Source of the DNA: Acidobacteriaceae bacterium
Lineage (GTDB): Bacteria > Acidobacteriota > Terriglobia > Terriglobales > Acidobacteriaceae
Length of the DNA: 64,000 bases
Assembly (NCBI GenBank): GCA_030041515.1
Contig: JASHNS010000034.1
Span: 1 to 64,000 of the forward strand
Direction: 5' to 3'
Part shown: one piece after another, positions 25,711 to 33,614 of the stretch
Layout: every line of letters starts with the position of its first letter
How positions within the stretch are numbered: position 1 is the stretch's first letter
Translations under genes and position numbers: made by a program
Notes under the pieces: model-generated
What the model saw: the letters and a program-made list of their open reading frames with translations, nothing else
The model's database searches: none
What the model was told of the DNA's origin: nothing

Positions 25711-27084
25711 TCATTGCGACGGCAGGATGATCCGGTACTCGCCGCTGACGTGCAACAAACTCATCAGGTAGAGCATGCCGTCGTAGTAGCGGCTGAATCC
25801 CGACGGAATCGGCTCGTTCCAGAGCGCCTCCGTGAAGAGGCGCGCCCTGGCATGATTCATCGCAGCGAGGCTGGCCACGGCGTTCGTACCAACCAGGCCG
25901 CCCGGATGGCCCTCCGGGGTGACGCCCGGACGGTTCGGAACTGGAATGGGCTGGCCGTCCAGCGTATACATCGGCCCATACGTTTCGACGCCCTGCGATG
26001 CAAAGAACTTCTGAATGCGGTCGCTTAGAACCTGTTCCGCGGGCGCCTTCCGCCACCACGACCAGTCCACGGACCAGTTCCTCTCGACGCGCCAGGCGTC
26101 ATAGCCGAAATGTGAGTACTGATTGCCGAACCAACTCTTTGCTGGGGAGCCGTCAAAATTTGCGTAATCCGGGGCAAGGCCGGTCTTTGGATTGGCCGTC
26201 TCCACAAAGAACTCCCGGCTCTCGGTCGCCGCGCGCTCCCAGTACGCGCGATCCGCCGGCGGACCCCAGCGCGCGAACAGCTCATAAAACGCAGGAAGAT
26301 GGTAGGAAGGGTCGGTGAACGGATTTGGCATGATCCCAGGCACGAACAGCACCAGCGGCGGATCCTGATTCATTTCCGGACCTACGCTGTACGGCCCGCG
26401 GGGACCGATGCCCGTGATCACTCGGCGGTGCACCATCGCGGTCAGCAGCTGCTCGGCCTTGGCGTGGTAATCGTAGATCCCGTGGCCGCCCGGCCATCGA
26501 TTCCCCGCAAAGAGCAGCGCCATCGCAAAGAACTCCTCTCCATCGGGTGCGGGCGTTTGCGAGTTCGGCGTGCCGTCCGGCTTACACGACCACCTGAAGA
26601 ACTCATAGCCCGGTGCCTTTGGGTCAGAGACATACATGTAGGTCATCACCCAGTTCCAAAGCGCATCGAAATCGGCCTTCCTGTCGAGCTGAACCGCGAT
26701 CATCATCCCGTACGACATGCCTTCGGTGCGCACATCGTGGTGAGCCCAGTCGGTCAGGTACGCCAGAGGGCCATTGGCATTTTTGCCGGCCGGGAAAACC
26801 ACCAACTGTGTCTGCGGATCGCCGTGGAACAGCTGATGATAGGCCGTCTCGATCTTCGCTCGGATGGCCGCTTCCGAGTGCCCATCCGCAAGGAACAGAT
26901 CTGGATACCGCCCCGTCGCGAACGCGCCCGAGCCGTTATCGAAAACCACGGAAGGGGTGGGCAGCGCTGCGTTCTGAGCAACAAGCCGATGCGAGCTTGC
27001 CGGCACGCCGACCAGCATGAGAAATGTCACCGCCAGTTTCGCGCTTCCGATGCCCACCCGATTCCGCCTCCGCGCAGTACCCAT
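25711..27084 (-). CDS. Secreted glycoside hydrolase family 8 enzyme (exo-oligoxylanase-like)
   Basis: A 457-residue exported GH8 enzyme. After a signal peptide (LAVTFLMLVGVPASSHRLVAQ) the family blocks appear: DVRTEGMSYGMMIAVQLD with the catalytic acid Glu121, APDGEEFFAMALLFAGNRW, and YSHFGYDAWRVERNW, where the base Asp is expected. The DVRTEGMSYGMM and DGEEFFAMAL pattern matches reducing-end xylose-releasing exo-oligoxylanases (Rex) better than bacterial cellulose-operon cellulases, and no cellulose synthase genes are near. The specific substrate is inferred. It is divergent from the pectinesterase with 82 nt between starts, so the two may share control during plant cell-wall breakdown. Confidence 0.85.
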   Translation of the reverse strand: MGTARRRNRVGIGSAKLAVTFLMLVGVPASSHRLVAQNAALPTPSVVFDNGSGAFATGRYPDLFLADGHSEAAIRAKIETAYHQLFHGDPQTQLVVFPAGKNANGPLAYLTDWAHHDVRTEGMSYGMMIAVQLDRKADFDALWNWVMTYMYVSDPKAPGYEFFRWSCKPDGTPNSQTPAPDGEEFFAMALLFAGNRWPGGHGIYDYHAKAEQLLTAMVHRRVITGIGPRGPYSVGPEMNQDPPLVLFVPGIMPNPFTDPSYHLPAFYELFARWGPPADRAYWERAATESREFFVETANPKTGLAPDYANFDGSPAKSWFGNQYSHFGYDAWRVERNWSVDWSWWRKAPAEQVLSDRIQKFFASQGVETYGPMYTLDGQPIPVPNRPGVTPEGHPGGLVGTNAVASLAAMNHARARLFTEALWNEPIPSGFSRYYDGMLYLMSLLHVSGEYRIILPSQ

Positions 27085-27166
27085 TCAGAGTAGCTGCTCG
27101 CCGCGCGGAAAGAACAGTCGCCGCTTGCTTGCCTGTGCCGGCGAGCTCGCTGCACACTGGACCACG

Positions 27167-28153
27167 ATGCGTTTTCCCCTGCTGCTTGCGCTCGCTGTAC
27201 TTCCCGCCGTTTCCGCCCAGAACGTCTATGTTCGCGTCTCGCCGGCCGTGACTACGGGAATTCACGGCACAAACGCCTTCCCTACCATTCAGAACGCGCT
27301 CGACCATCATCCATGGCCTGCCCCTGGCGGACGCGTCATCATCGAAATCGCACCTGGCGTTTACCACGAACGCCTCGACATCACGCAGAACCATCCCAAC
27401 ATCACGCTGCTGGGCATGGGCCGTTCGCCCGCCGACGTCGTCATCACCAACAGCCTGAACGCGAAGCAGGCTGGCGGGACCTTTTTCACCGAAACGGTCG
27501 AAGTGGACGGCAGTGGCTTCGAAGCCGATAACGTGACGTTTGAGAACGCCGCCGGCGACACTGGCCAGGCGGTCGCAGTCGTGGTTCGCGCCGACCGCGC
27601 GGTCTTTAAGCACTGTCGCTTCCTTGGCTATCAGGACACGCTCTTTGCCGACTATGGCCGCCAGTATTACGTCGATTCGACCATTGAAGGGGCGGTCGAT
27701 TTCCTCTTCGGCGATGCCGCCGCCGTCTTCGACCATGATGAACTGCGCGTCACCGGACCCGGCGCACTCACGGCTCAGTCACGCACCTCGCCCGAGCAAA
27801 CAACGGGCTACGTCATCCTGAACAGCCGGGTCACCAGCGCGATCCCGGCCGGAAAGCGCCAACAGATCTGGCTCGGCCGGCCGTGGCGACCGTACTCCCG
27901 GGTTGTCTTCCTGCATACCTGGCTCCCTGCCGACGTGGCTTCTGAGGGCTGGAATAACTGGAGAGATCCGCGGAATGAGAAGACCTCCTGGTACGCTGAA
28001 TACGCAGAGATCGGCCCCGGCGCCCGCCGTGCCGATCGCGCCTCGTGGTCGCACCGCCTCACCGCCGCGGAGGCAAAAGCCTTTGAGCCCCGCGTCTTTC
28101 TGGCCGGCTCCGATGACTGGGATCCGGTGGCGGAGGCAGCCAGGATGCCGTGA
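27167..28153 (+). CDS. Secreted pectinesterase (carbohydrate esterase family 8)
   Basis: A 328-residue exported enzyme that removes methyl esters from homogalacturonan. A short signal peptide (RFPLLLALAVLPAVSAQ) precedes a right-handed beta-helix. All family motifs are present: GQAVAVVV, CRFLGYQDTLF (catalytic Asp), VDFLFGDAAAVF (second Asp) and LGRPWRPYSRVVF (substrate Arg/Trp). ATG 27167 is chosen because the signal peptide begins there; an open frame to 27017 is Arg-rich and overlaps the GH8 start. Divergent partner of the GH8 gene; no polygalacturonase is present in the window. Confidence 0.92.
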   Translation: MRFPLLLALAVLPAVSAQNVYVRVSPAVTTGIHGTNAFPTIQNALDHHPWPAPGGRVIIEIAPGVYHERLDITQNHPNITLLGMGRSPADVVITNSLNAKQAGGTFFTETVEVDGSGFEADNVTFENAAGDTGQAVAVVVRADRAVFKHCRFLGYQDTLFADYGRQYYVDSTIEGAVDFLFGDAAAVFDHDELRVTGPGALTAQSRTSPEQTTGYVILNSRVTSAIPAGKRQQIWLGRPWRPYSRVVFLHTWLPADVASEGWNNWRDPRNEKTSWYAEYAEIGPGARRADRASWSHRLTAAEAKAFEPRVFLAGSDDWDPVAEAARMP

Positions 28154-28161
28154 GTTCTCAC

Positions 28162-28226
28162 CCGTGTTCGCTAAACACGGAATAACCCTATATTCATCAA
28201 TTACTTAAGGTGACAGTATTCCGTGT
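28162..28226 (+). repeat. Overlapping inverted repeats after the pectinesterase gene
   Basis: CCGTGTT (28162-28168) and AACACGG (28174-28180) make a perfect 7-bp hairpin with loop CGCTA, 8 nt after the pectinesterase stop. The right arm also belongs to ACACGGAATA (28175-28184), which pairs perfectly with TATTCCGTGT (28217-28226) across 32 nt. The two folds exclude each other. The first may be the pectinesterase terminator, though no T run follows. The 10-bp arms could instead be a protein-binding dyad. Confidence 0.4.
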
Positions 28227-28337
28227 GTTCGCTTCGCAAATTGCTCATTTAAAATGGCTTGATGGCTGGCATCTCGGGATCCTCGATCAGCCGCCCGGAC
28301 AGTCCGGTCGAAGTTGGTGAATATTCCGGTTTCTGAG

Positions 28338-28366
28338 TTGCATCCAAAGAGAAACCCCTTTAAGAT
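28338..28366 (+). promoter_or_regulatory. Possible promoter of aroDE
   Basis: TTGCAT (28338-28343) and TAAGAT (28361-28366) are separated by exactly 17 nt and lie 15 nt before the aroDE ATG. Both hexamers deviate from consensus at several positions, so this is a weak call based mainly on spacing and location. Confidence 0.25.
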
Positions 28367-28381
28367 GCGTCAATTGCGGCT

Positions 28382-30031
28382 ATGAAAACAGGTGGACTTC
28401 TGGAATCGGCGCCGGTAACGCGGCCCCACCCTGCGGGGGCGGGTGCGCGGGGCGGCACTGCGTCCGAAGACGGATCCGCTTCCCGGACCCCCCTCTCGAG
28501 CTATTACATCCGCTCCCGGATCGGGAAAATCTGCGTGGCGATCACGGGCGCGTCTCCCGCCGAGATGCTGCGCAATGCGGAAGAGATTTCGCGCGAGAAC
28601 CATTTCGTCGAATTTCGCCTGGACTACCTCGCCAATCCGATTGCGGCGATTCCGAAGATCAAGCAGTTCCTCTACGAGAGAAGTGAGGTTACGGCGATCG
28701 CCACCTGCCGCCGCGCGGCTACGGGAGGCAAGTTCAAGGGCACCATCGCCGCGGAACTGGAGATCCTCGAAAAAGCCGCGCTGGCCGGTTGCCATCTGGT
28801 CGACCTGGAGTTGCAAACCGCGGAACACATGAAGCCGGCGCAGTTGCAGCGCCTGCGCTCACGAGGCGCCGCGCTCATCATCAGCTATCACGATTTTGAG
28901 AGCACGAAGGACCTGGATCGCGTCTTCGAGCGGATTCACCCGTTTCAGCCGGAATTCGCCAAGATCGTCTCGACCGCGAAGACCCTTGCCGACAACGTGA
29001 CGATGATGCGCTTCCTCGACCGCCGGCGCGACGAGGCCAACCTGATCGGAATCTCGATGGGCGAGCAGGGAACAATCAGCCGCGTGCTGGGTCTGCGCGC
29101 GGGCAGCGTTTTTACGTTTGCCTCGGCGCATGCCGGCGAGGAAACCGGTCCGGGCCAGATTGACGCGCGCACACTGCGCGAGACCTGGCGTATCGACCAG
29201 ATCGATGCTTCGACGAAGGTTTACGGCGTTGCCGGGAATCCCGTGCGGCACTCCCTTTCGCCGCTCATCCACAACATGGCGTTCCGGCGTGAGACGGTAA
29301 ACGGCGTCTTTCTTCCGCTGCAGACCACGCGCATGAATGATCTGCTCACCCTGACGCGGGAGGTGCCGCTGCATGGTTTGGCCGTTACCATGCCCTTCAA
29401 GAGCGAAATCCTCAGGCATCTGGAGCGGACGGACGCAATCTCGGAGAAAATCGGCGCCTGCAATACGGTGGTCCGCGCGCAGGACGGCAAGTTGTACGGA
29501 TTCAACACCGATGTGGCGGCCATTGTGCGACCGCTGGAGCGGCGCTTGCCGCTTTCCGGAGCGAAGATTCTGGTCCTGGGCGCTGGAGGCGCCGGACGCG
29601 CCGCGGCCTTCGGGCTCGCCGAAAAGCGCGCCGAGGTTTTCGTCTGCAATCGCACACCGGAAACGGCCAGGAAACTGGCACGCCAGGCGAAGGCAAAATT
29701 CATCCGGCGCGACCAGCTGGCCAAGTCGAATTTCGACGTGATTATCAATGCGACGCCCGTGGGCATGCGCAGCCTGAAGCCGGCCAGCCCGCTGGAGCCG
29801 AAGGAACTGAACACGCGTCTGGTGTTCGATCTGGTCTACAACCCCATCGATACGCCGTTGATCCGCATGGCCCGCGAGAAGGGTCTGCCCGTCGTGACTG
29901 GCGTGGAGATGTTCGTGCATCAGGGCGCCCGCCAATTCGAAATCTGGACCGGCAAGCCCGCTCCGGAAGAGGAGATGCTGCGCGTGGTGGTGCATGCACT
30001 GCGCCAGGACGCAAACGCGAACCGCACTTAG
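28382..30031 (+). CDS. aroDE: Fused 3-dehydroquinate dehydratase / shikimate dehydrogenase
   Basis: A 549-residue bifunctional shikimate-pathway enzyme. After a 45-residue disordered lead, a type I dehydroquinase (about residues 48-270) shows FVEFRLDYLA, catalytic His in IISYHDFESTKD and the Schiff-base Lys in FAKIVSTAK. A shikimate dehydrogenase (about 278-540) shows GNPVRHSLSPLIHN, VTMPFKSE (catalytic Lys), GACNTVV, GFNTDV (catalytic Asp), the NADP loop GAGGAGRAAAFG and GVEMFVHQGARQFEIWTG. Both halves look catalytically complete. Such fusions are known in plants, chlamydiae and some other bacteria. The lead peptide might be shorter if translation begins at an internal codon, but ATG 28382 is the only good start. 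Confidence 0.95.
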   Translation: MKTGGLLESAPVTRPHPAGAGARGGTASEDGSASRTPLSSYYIRSRIGKICVAITGASPAEMLRNAEEISRENHFVEFRLDYLANPIAAIPKIKQFLYERSEVTAIATCRRAATGGKFKGTIAAELEILEKAALAGCHLVDLELQTAEHMKPAQLQRLRSRGAALIISYHDFESTKDLDRVFERIHPFQPEFAKIVSTAKTLADNVTMMRFLDRRRDEANLIGISMGEQGTISRVLGLRAGSVFTFASAHAGEETGPGQIDARTLRETWRIDQIDASTKVYGVAGNPVRHSLSPLIHNMAFRRETVNGVFLPLQTTRMNDLLTLTREVPLHGLAVTMPFKSEILRHLERTDAISEKIGACNTVVRAQDGKLYGFNTDVAAIVRPLERRLPLSGAKILVLGAGGAGRAAAFGLAEKRAEVFVCNRTPETARKLARQAKAKFIRRDQLAKSNFDVIINATPVGMRSLKPASPLEPKELNTRLVFDLVYNPIDTPLIRMAREKGLPVVTGVEMFVHQGARQFEIWTGKPAPEEEMLRVVVHALRQDANANRT

Positions 30032-30257
30032 GCGCAGCTTTTCTGTCTGACCTGCCGATGCCTGGCCGCGCAGCCCCAGATCCGTTTCCTCAGAGCAGAC
30101 TATTCCGCGCATGGCTGAGCTCGGCCATACCGAAGCGCCGATGCCACTGAGGGCGCGCGAATCCCGCCTGCTTCCTTTGCGGTTACTCCCAGGCTTCAAT
30201 CTCCGGAAAATACTGGAGTCGGATGCTCTGTTTGACTATGATCGTGAGAAGTTCACG

Positions 30258-30827
30258 ATGAATTCCCGCGTTGCTGAATCCGCGGTCGATCGGCTGATTG
30301 CTTTGGCGGAAGAAGAAAAGCAGGAAAGTCCGAAACCAGCGGAGGAGTTGCCTGAAAACCCGGTCTCTGCGGATGCTCCCCCATCCGAGCCTCCTCCAGC
30401 CGGAGCGATGGCGATGATGGCCGACCCGCTGCGCAATCTTGACGACAACGCCACGCTCAAGACCCTGCTCCAGTTCCGCATGCTGATGCCCTATCTGTCG
30501 CATATGGCGGGACAGGAACAGGATCCCGCCATGGGCAGCCTGACCACGGAACTCAAACAGAGCGTCGGGGATCTCCAGCTCACGCAGCGCGACCTGCGCA
30601 TGACCGTCCAGGAGCAGCTCGTGCAGATGAAGCGCGTCGAGGAAGAGATGCACCGCATGCGCGAGGCGACGGAAAAGAATGCCTTCGAATCCGGGAATCT
30701 GGTTGAAGACATGAAGTCCACGTACTCCCTGCTGAAAAAGGCGGCCGGAGGGCTGGGTGTCGCGATCGCTGCGCTCATTGGCCTCGCTCTCTACCTGATG
30801 GTTCGGCTTCCGCATCTGCTTCACTGA
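30258..30827 (+). CDS. Coiled-coil protein with C-terminal membrane anchor, unknown function
   Basis: A 189-residue protein. A Glu/Pro-rich disordered segment (EEEKQESPKPAEELPENP) is followed by a region predicted to be coiled coil (about residues 90-150: TELKQSVGDLQLTQRDL, QEQLVQMKRVEEEMHRMREATEK) and one hydrophobic helix near the end (GGLGVAIAALIGLALYLMV), giving a tail-anchored topology with most of the protein probably in the cytoplasm. ATG 30258 has GAGAAG 7 nt upstream; the longer frame from 30111 adds an Arg/Leu-rich stretch with poor coding character. Function not recognised. Confidence 0.65.
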   Translation: MNSRVAESAVDRLIALAEEEKQESPKPAEELPENPVSADAPPSEPPPAGAMAMMADPLRNLDDNATLKTLLQFRMLMPYLSHMAGQEQDPAMGSLTTELKQSVGDLQLTQRDLRMTVQEQLVQMKRVEEEMHRMREATEKNAFESGNLVEDMKSTYSLLKKAAGGLGVAIAALIGLALYLMVRLPHLLH

Positions 30828-30882
30828 GAGACGGGGGCAACGGATAGCCCTCTCCGCGACTCTCCCTGATAAGGAGGAGCGT

Positions 30883-31131
30883 ATGGCCGAGCCGTTAAGG
30901 AATCCAGGACAACAACCGCGTGATGCCGATGAGGCGCATCGTGCGGCGGCAGAGCATCACAGCGAATCGCCAACCGAGGGGGTCGATCACGGCATGGAAC
31001 GCGCGCCAACCGTCACCAGCCTGGGCGAGGACATTCGCGCGCACGCCAATCACCCCCACAAGGGCGATGTGGGACGCAAAGGAACGAACGAGGAAGTTTT
31101 CCAGGGATCGAAACAAAAAGAACTGCCCTGA
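30883..31131 (+). CDS. Small hydrophilic protein, unknown function
   Basis: An 82-residue, very hydrophilic protein, rich in His, Glu, Arg, Gly and Asn with almost no hydrophobic residues, so likely intrinsically disordered. A near-perfect ribosome binding site (AAGGAGGA, 30871-30878) precedes ATG 30883, the strongest Shine-Dalgarno in the window, indicating high translation. The composition resembles small stress-induced or desiccation-type hydrophilins, but no family motif is recognised and this is only a compositional remark. Confidence 0.65.
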   Translation: MAEPLRNPGQQPRDADEAHRAAAEHHSESPTEGVDHGMERAPTVTSLGEDIRAHANHPHKGDVGRKGTNEEVFQGSKQKELP

Positions 31132-31221
31132 GATGCATGCAGCGACGCCGGCTGCGAGCGTGGTTCACCAGAACCTCCTGGGATTCCCCGGCGTGCACAG
31201 GTTTTCCCCCGAACGCCGAGC

Positions 31222-31227
31222 TATACT
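31222..31227 (+). promoter_or_regulatory. Likely -10 element of the zapB-like/zapA pair
   Basis: TATACT stands 29 nt before the GTG of the ZapB-like gene, leaving room for a short leader that contains GGAGG at 31244-31248. No matching -35 is evident. Confidence 0.35.
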
Positions 31228-31255
31228 GCGCGAAGAGAACCGTGGAGGTGAAGGG

Positions 31256-31537
31256 GTGTCAACGACCAGCCTGCAGGAACCGGAGCTGCCGATGACTGTG
31301 GACGATTTCAGTGCGCTCGAAGAGCGCGTATTGCGTGCTGTGGAACTCGTGAAGACAGAGCGAGCGGCCCGTGCAGAAGCCGAACAGACAGCGGAGCTCT
31401 TTCGCAAAGAAGCCGAGGAAAAATCGGCCGAGCTGCAGCACGTCCGTGAGCAGGTCCGTACGTTTGAGCGCGAGCGCGACCAGGTTCGCAAACGCGTGGA
31501 GAAGCTCCTGAAGCAGGTGGACGAGATCGCCTCCTGA
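31256..31537 (+). CDS. Small coiled-coil protein, ZapB-like
   Basis: A 93-residue protein that is nearly all coiled coil: after a 20-residue lead it runs through SALEERVLRAVELVKTERA, then Glu/Lys/Arg-rich heptads to KKLLKQVDEIAS-like ends (EKLLKQVDEIAS). GTG 31256 is chosen because GGAGG lies 7 nt upstream. Five nucleotides separate it from zapA, so the two are probably co-translated. In gammaproteobacteria ZapB is a short coiled coil that bridges the Z-ring and ZapA; the size, form and partner here fit that role, but ZapB is too simple in sequence for a firm family call. Confidence 0.65.
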   Translation: MSTTSLQEPELPMTVDDFSALEERVLRAVELVKTERAARAEAEQTAELFRKEAEEKSAELQHVREQVRTFERERDQVRKRVEKLLKQVDEIAS

Positions 31538-31542
31538 CCGCA

Positions 31543-31866
31543 ATGGAAAACGAAGCGCAGGCTATCACCGTAGACATTTACGACCAGGCCTACCGTCTGC
31601 GTGGCAACGATCGCGCCTATGTGGAACGGTTGGCTGCGCTCGTCGATGGAAAGATGCGGGCGGTGGCCGCGCACGGTCGCACGGCAGACTCTCTGCGGGT
31701 CGCCGTGCTCGCCGCACTCAACATTGCGGACGAGTTGCTCCGCGTTCAGGAAAAATACGAGGCCGTGACCGGATCGCCGGAAAGCAAGGAATCTCTGCTC
31801 AACCGCGCTCACTCGCTCAGCGGCCTGCTGGACGAAGTGCTGGGTGAGGAGCGGAAGGCGGGTTAG
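31543..31866 (+). CDS. zapA: Cell division protein ZapA
   Basis: A 107-residue FtsZ-associated protein that bundles FtsZ filaments at midcell. The N-terminal head (ITVDIYDQAYRLRGNDRAYVERLAALVDGKM) and a long helix with LRVAVLAALNIADELLRVQEKYE match the ZapA pattern. It follows the coiled-coil gene by 5 nt. The stop codon overlaps that of the convergent methyltransferase gene in the tetranucleotide TTAG. Confidence 0.85.
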   Translation: MENEAQAITVDIYDQAYRLRGNDRAYVERLAALVDGKMRAVAAHGRTADSLRVAVLAALNIADELLRVQEKYEAVTGSPESKESLLNRAHSLSGLLDEVLGEERKAG

Positions 31867-32354
31867 ACCGGCACATGGCGGCGGCTGGGCCACCAGCGAT
31901 GCACGCGCCTTCGGTACTCCTCATAATCCGCGCCAAATTTGCGGCCCAGGGTCGGCTCTTCGTACAGAATCACGAACAGATGAAAGACCAGCAGGAGTCC
32001 CAGCGCGTAGGCCAGCAGCCACGCTGAGTCGTAGATCAAGGCAGTGCCTGCGAGCGCCATCGCCGCACCCTCATACATGGGATTGCGGACGAAGCGATAG
32101 GGTCCATGGACGACGAGGCGGCGAGGGGCGTCGAAGGGCGCGGGGGTGCCTTTGCCGAGCCGGATAAACGCCGCAACACACCACAAGGCGAGCGCCACCC
32201 CGAGCGAACAGACGACCGCGCCAGTAACCTGAGCCACGCCAAACGCCGCGGGGCGGTGGATCCCTGTGCGCGCCAGCACGCGAGCCGGTAGATAGACGAG
32301 CAGAAATCCGACGAAGAGCGTGGCGTACACCAGCGTTCGCATCACCAGGGACAT
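31863..32354 (-). CDS. Membrane methyltransferase of the isoprenylcysteine / phospholipid methyltransferase type
   Basis: A 163-residue protein with about four transmembrane helices. The C-terminal part shows the ICMT/PEMT signature: GPYRFVRNPMYEG followed by YEEPTLGRKFGADYEEYRRRVHRWWP, which binds S-adenosylmethionine and the lipid substrate. Bacterial members methylate diverse lipids or small amphipathic molecules; the substrate here is unknown. It converges on zapA and shares a TTAG stop overlap. Upstream (on its own strand) lies the long non-coding stretch described at 32.4-32.7 kb. Confidence 0.82.
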   Translation of the reverse strand: MSLVMRTLVYATLFVGFLLVYLPARVLARTGIHRPAAFGVAQVTGAVVCSLGVALALWCVAAFIRLGKGTPAPFDAPRRLVVHGPYRFVRNPMYEGAAMALAGTALIYDSAWLLAYALGLLLVFHLFVILYEEPTLGRKFGADYEEYRRRVHRWWPSRRHVPV

Positions 32355-32426
32355 ACCTGCTCGCCTCCTCTGCCCGGCTGGAGTTTAGCCCCGCACCGCA
32401 CTTAGATCAACGAGCATGAGTTCGGC

Positions 32427-32664
32427 GCATTCCGCATTGTTCGGAAAGGGGATAGTTCGCCCGCGAACAGAACCGAATTGCAAAGGCTCCCAAACTGACA
32501 CTTCCGGAGCTTGCCAAATGCGAACCCTCCCGTTAGCATCCAGTGAAGAGACCGGTCTGCAAAGCAGGTGAGGACGGTCAACGCTGGATGAACCTACATT
32601 CATGCGAACAGGGAGCTCGACTCGACAATCGGCTCGGTGTGCAGTGTCCGCCAGTTCGGAATGC
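32427..32664 (+). ncRNA. Candidate structured RNA in a 422-nt non-coding gap
   Basis: The gap 32355-32776 has no credible protein gene. Its core folds well. CATCCAGTG (32537-32545) pairs with CGCTGGATG (32582-32590) with one G-U; inside it GACCG (32550-32554) pairs with CGGTC (32575-32579), and CTGC (32557-32560) with GCAG (32564-32567) over loop AAA. A wider frame is suggested by GCATTCCG (32427-32434) pairing perfectly with CGGAATGC (32657-32664), and by GCTCCC/GGGAGC between them. GTTCG/CGAAC (32455-32468) is a further small hairpin. Strand is assigned by symmetry only. It may be an RNA gene or the long leader of lgt. It does not match 6S, SRP, RNase P or tmRNA signatures that I know. Confidence 0.35.
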
Positions 32665-32776
32665 CTAAAGAGCCGCGGAGAGTTCCCACCGTCTTAGGAC
32701 GGGTTCACCAGCGCATCGTCCCACGGCCCAGCGGGTCGGATCCTCTTCCCCACGCAGCCGGAAGCGGTTTTCTTGC

Positions 32777-33559
32777 GTGCATCCTCTCCTCTTCCATTTC
32801 GGCACCATTGCTATCCCCACGTACGGCGTACTCACGGCGGCAGGGCTCTTGGCCGCGCTTGGCATGCTCGCCCCTGAGGCGCGCCGATTGCGCCTGCGCC
32901 CGGGCAAGGTCTGGAATCTGGGACTGATCGCCATATTGGCCGCGCTCTTCGCAGCTCGCCTGCTGCTGGTGGCCACGCACTTTTCCATTTTTCGGGCGCA
33001 CCCGTTCTGGATTCTGGGACTGGCCACAGTCCCGGGCGCCTGGATCGCTGTCGGTGGCGCGGCGGTTGGAGTGGCCGCGGCAGCGCTTTATGCTCTGGCT
33101 GAAGGCCTGCCTCTGCTCCGCACTGCGGATGCTGTGGCTCCGGCGGCCGCGCTCGCCTTTGCGATCAATCGCATTGGCGCGTTTTGCGCGGGCCTTGACT
33201 GGGGCACGCCGACGAGATTGCCTTGGGGAGTCACTTACCGCAGCGTGGTCGCGTACCTTTGGTATCAAACGCCGCGGGGGGTGGCGCTACATCCTGTGCA
33301 ACTCTACGATGCCGCCGCTTCCGGCGCGATCTTCGCGCTGCTCCTCTTTTTGCCCCATCGCCGCGACGGCGAGACGGCTGGCGCGTGGCTCTTCCTGTAT
33401 GGGATCTCCCGCTTTTTCCTCGAGTTCTTCCGCGGCAATGCCGAACACGTGCTGGGTGGAGCCCTGACCGTGACGCAACTGCTGGCCGTCGTCGGCGTGG
33501 TCGCCGGCGGCGCGCTCTGGCTGCGACGTGGGGCGCATCCCGCAGCGGTCTCGACTTGA
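32777..33559 (+). CDS. lgt: Prolipoprotein diacylglyceryl transferase Lgt
   Basis: Inner-membrane enzyme that attaches diacylglycerol to the lipobox Cys of prolipoproteins, such as the substrate-binding lipoproteins in this window. The 260-residue protein has about seven hydrophobic helices. Lgt marks include NRIGAFCAGLDWGTPTRLPWGV (the Lgt signature with essential Arg and Gly), HPVQLYDA and FFRGNAEHV. It starts with GTG 32777 and has no strong Shine-Dalgarno; the non-coding region just upstream could act as its leader. The next gene is a potassium channel, 55 nt away. Confidence 0.92.
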   Translation: MHPLLFHFGTIAIPTYGVLTAAGLLAALGMLAPEARRLRLRPGKVWNLGLIAILAALFAARLLLVATHFSIFRAHPFWILGLATVPGAWIAVGGAAVGVAAAALYALAEGLPLLRTADAVAPAAALAFAINRIGAFCAGLDWGTPTRLPWGVTYRSVVAYLWYQTPRGVALHPVQLYDAAASGAIFALLLFLPHRRDGETAGAWLFLYGISRFFLEFFRGNAEHVLGGALTVTQLLAVVGVVAGGALWLRRGAHPAAVST

Positions 33560-33614
33560 TCGCCGTTCAGGAAGGAGTTTTGCCGCATCCCATCTGCGGC
33601 GGTGTTCGTCAGCC

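Noticed and set aside
32427-32664. 6S RNA, tmRNA, RNase P or SRP RNA in the folded gap
   Set aside because: None of the signature sequences or layouts of these RNAs was found; the span is long for 6S. Kept only as an unassigned candidate RNA.
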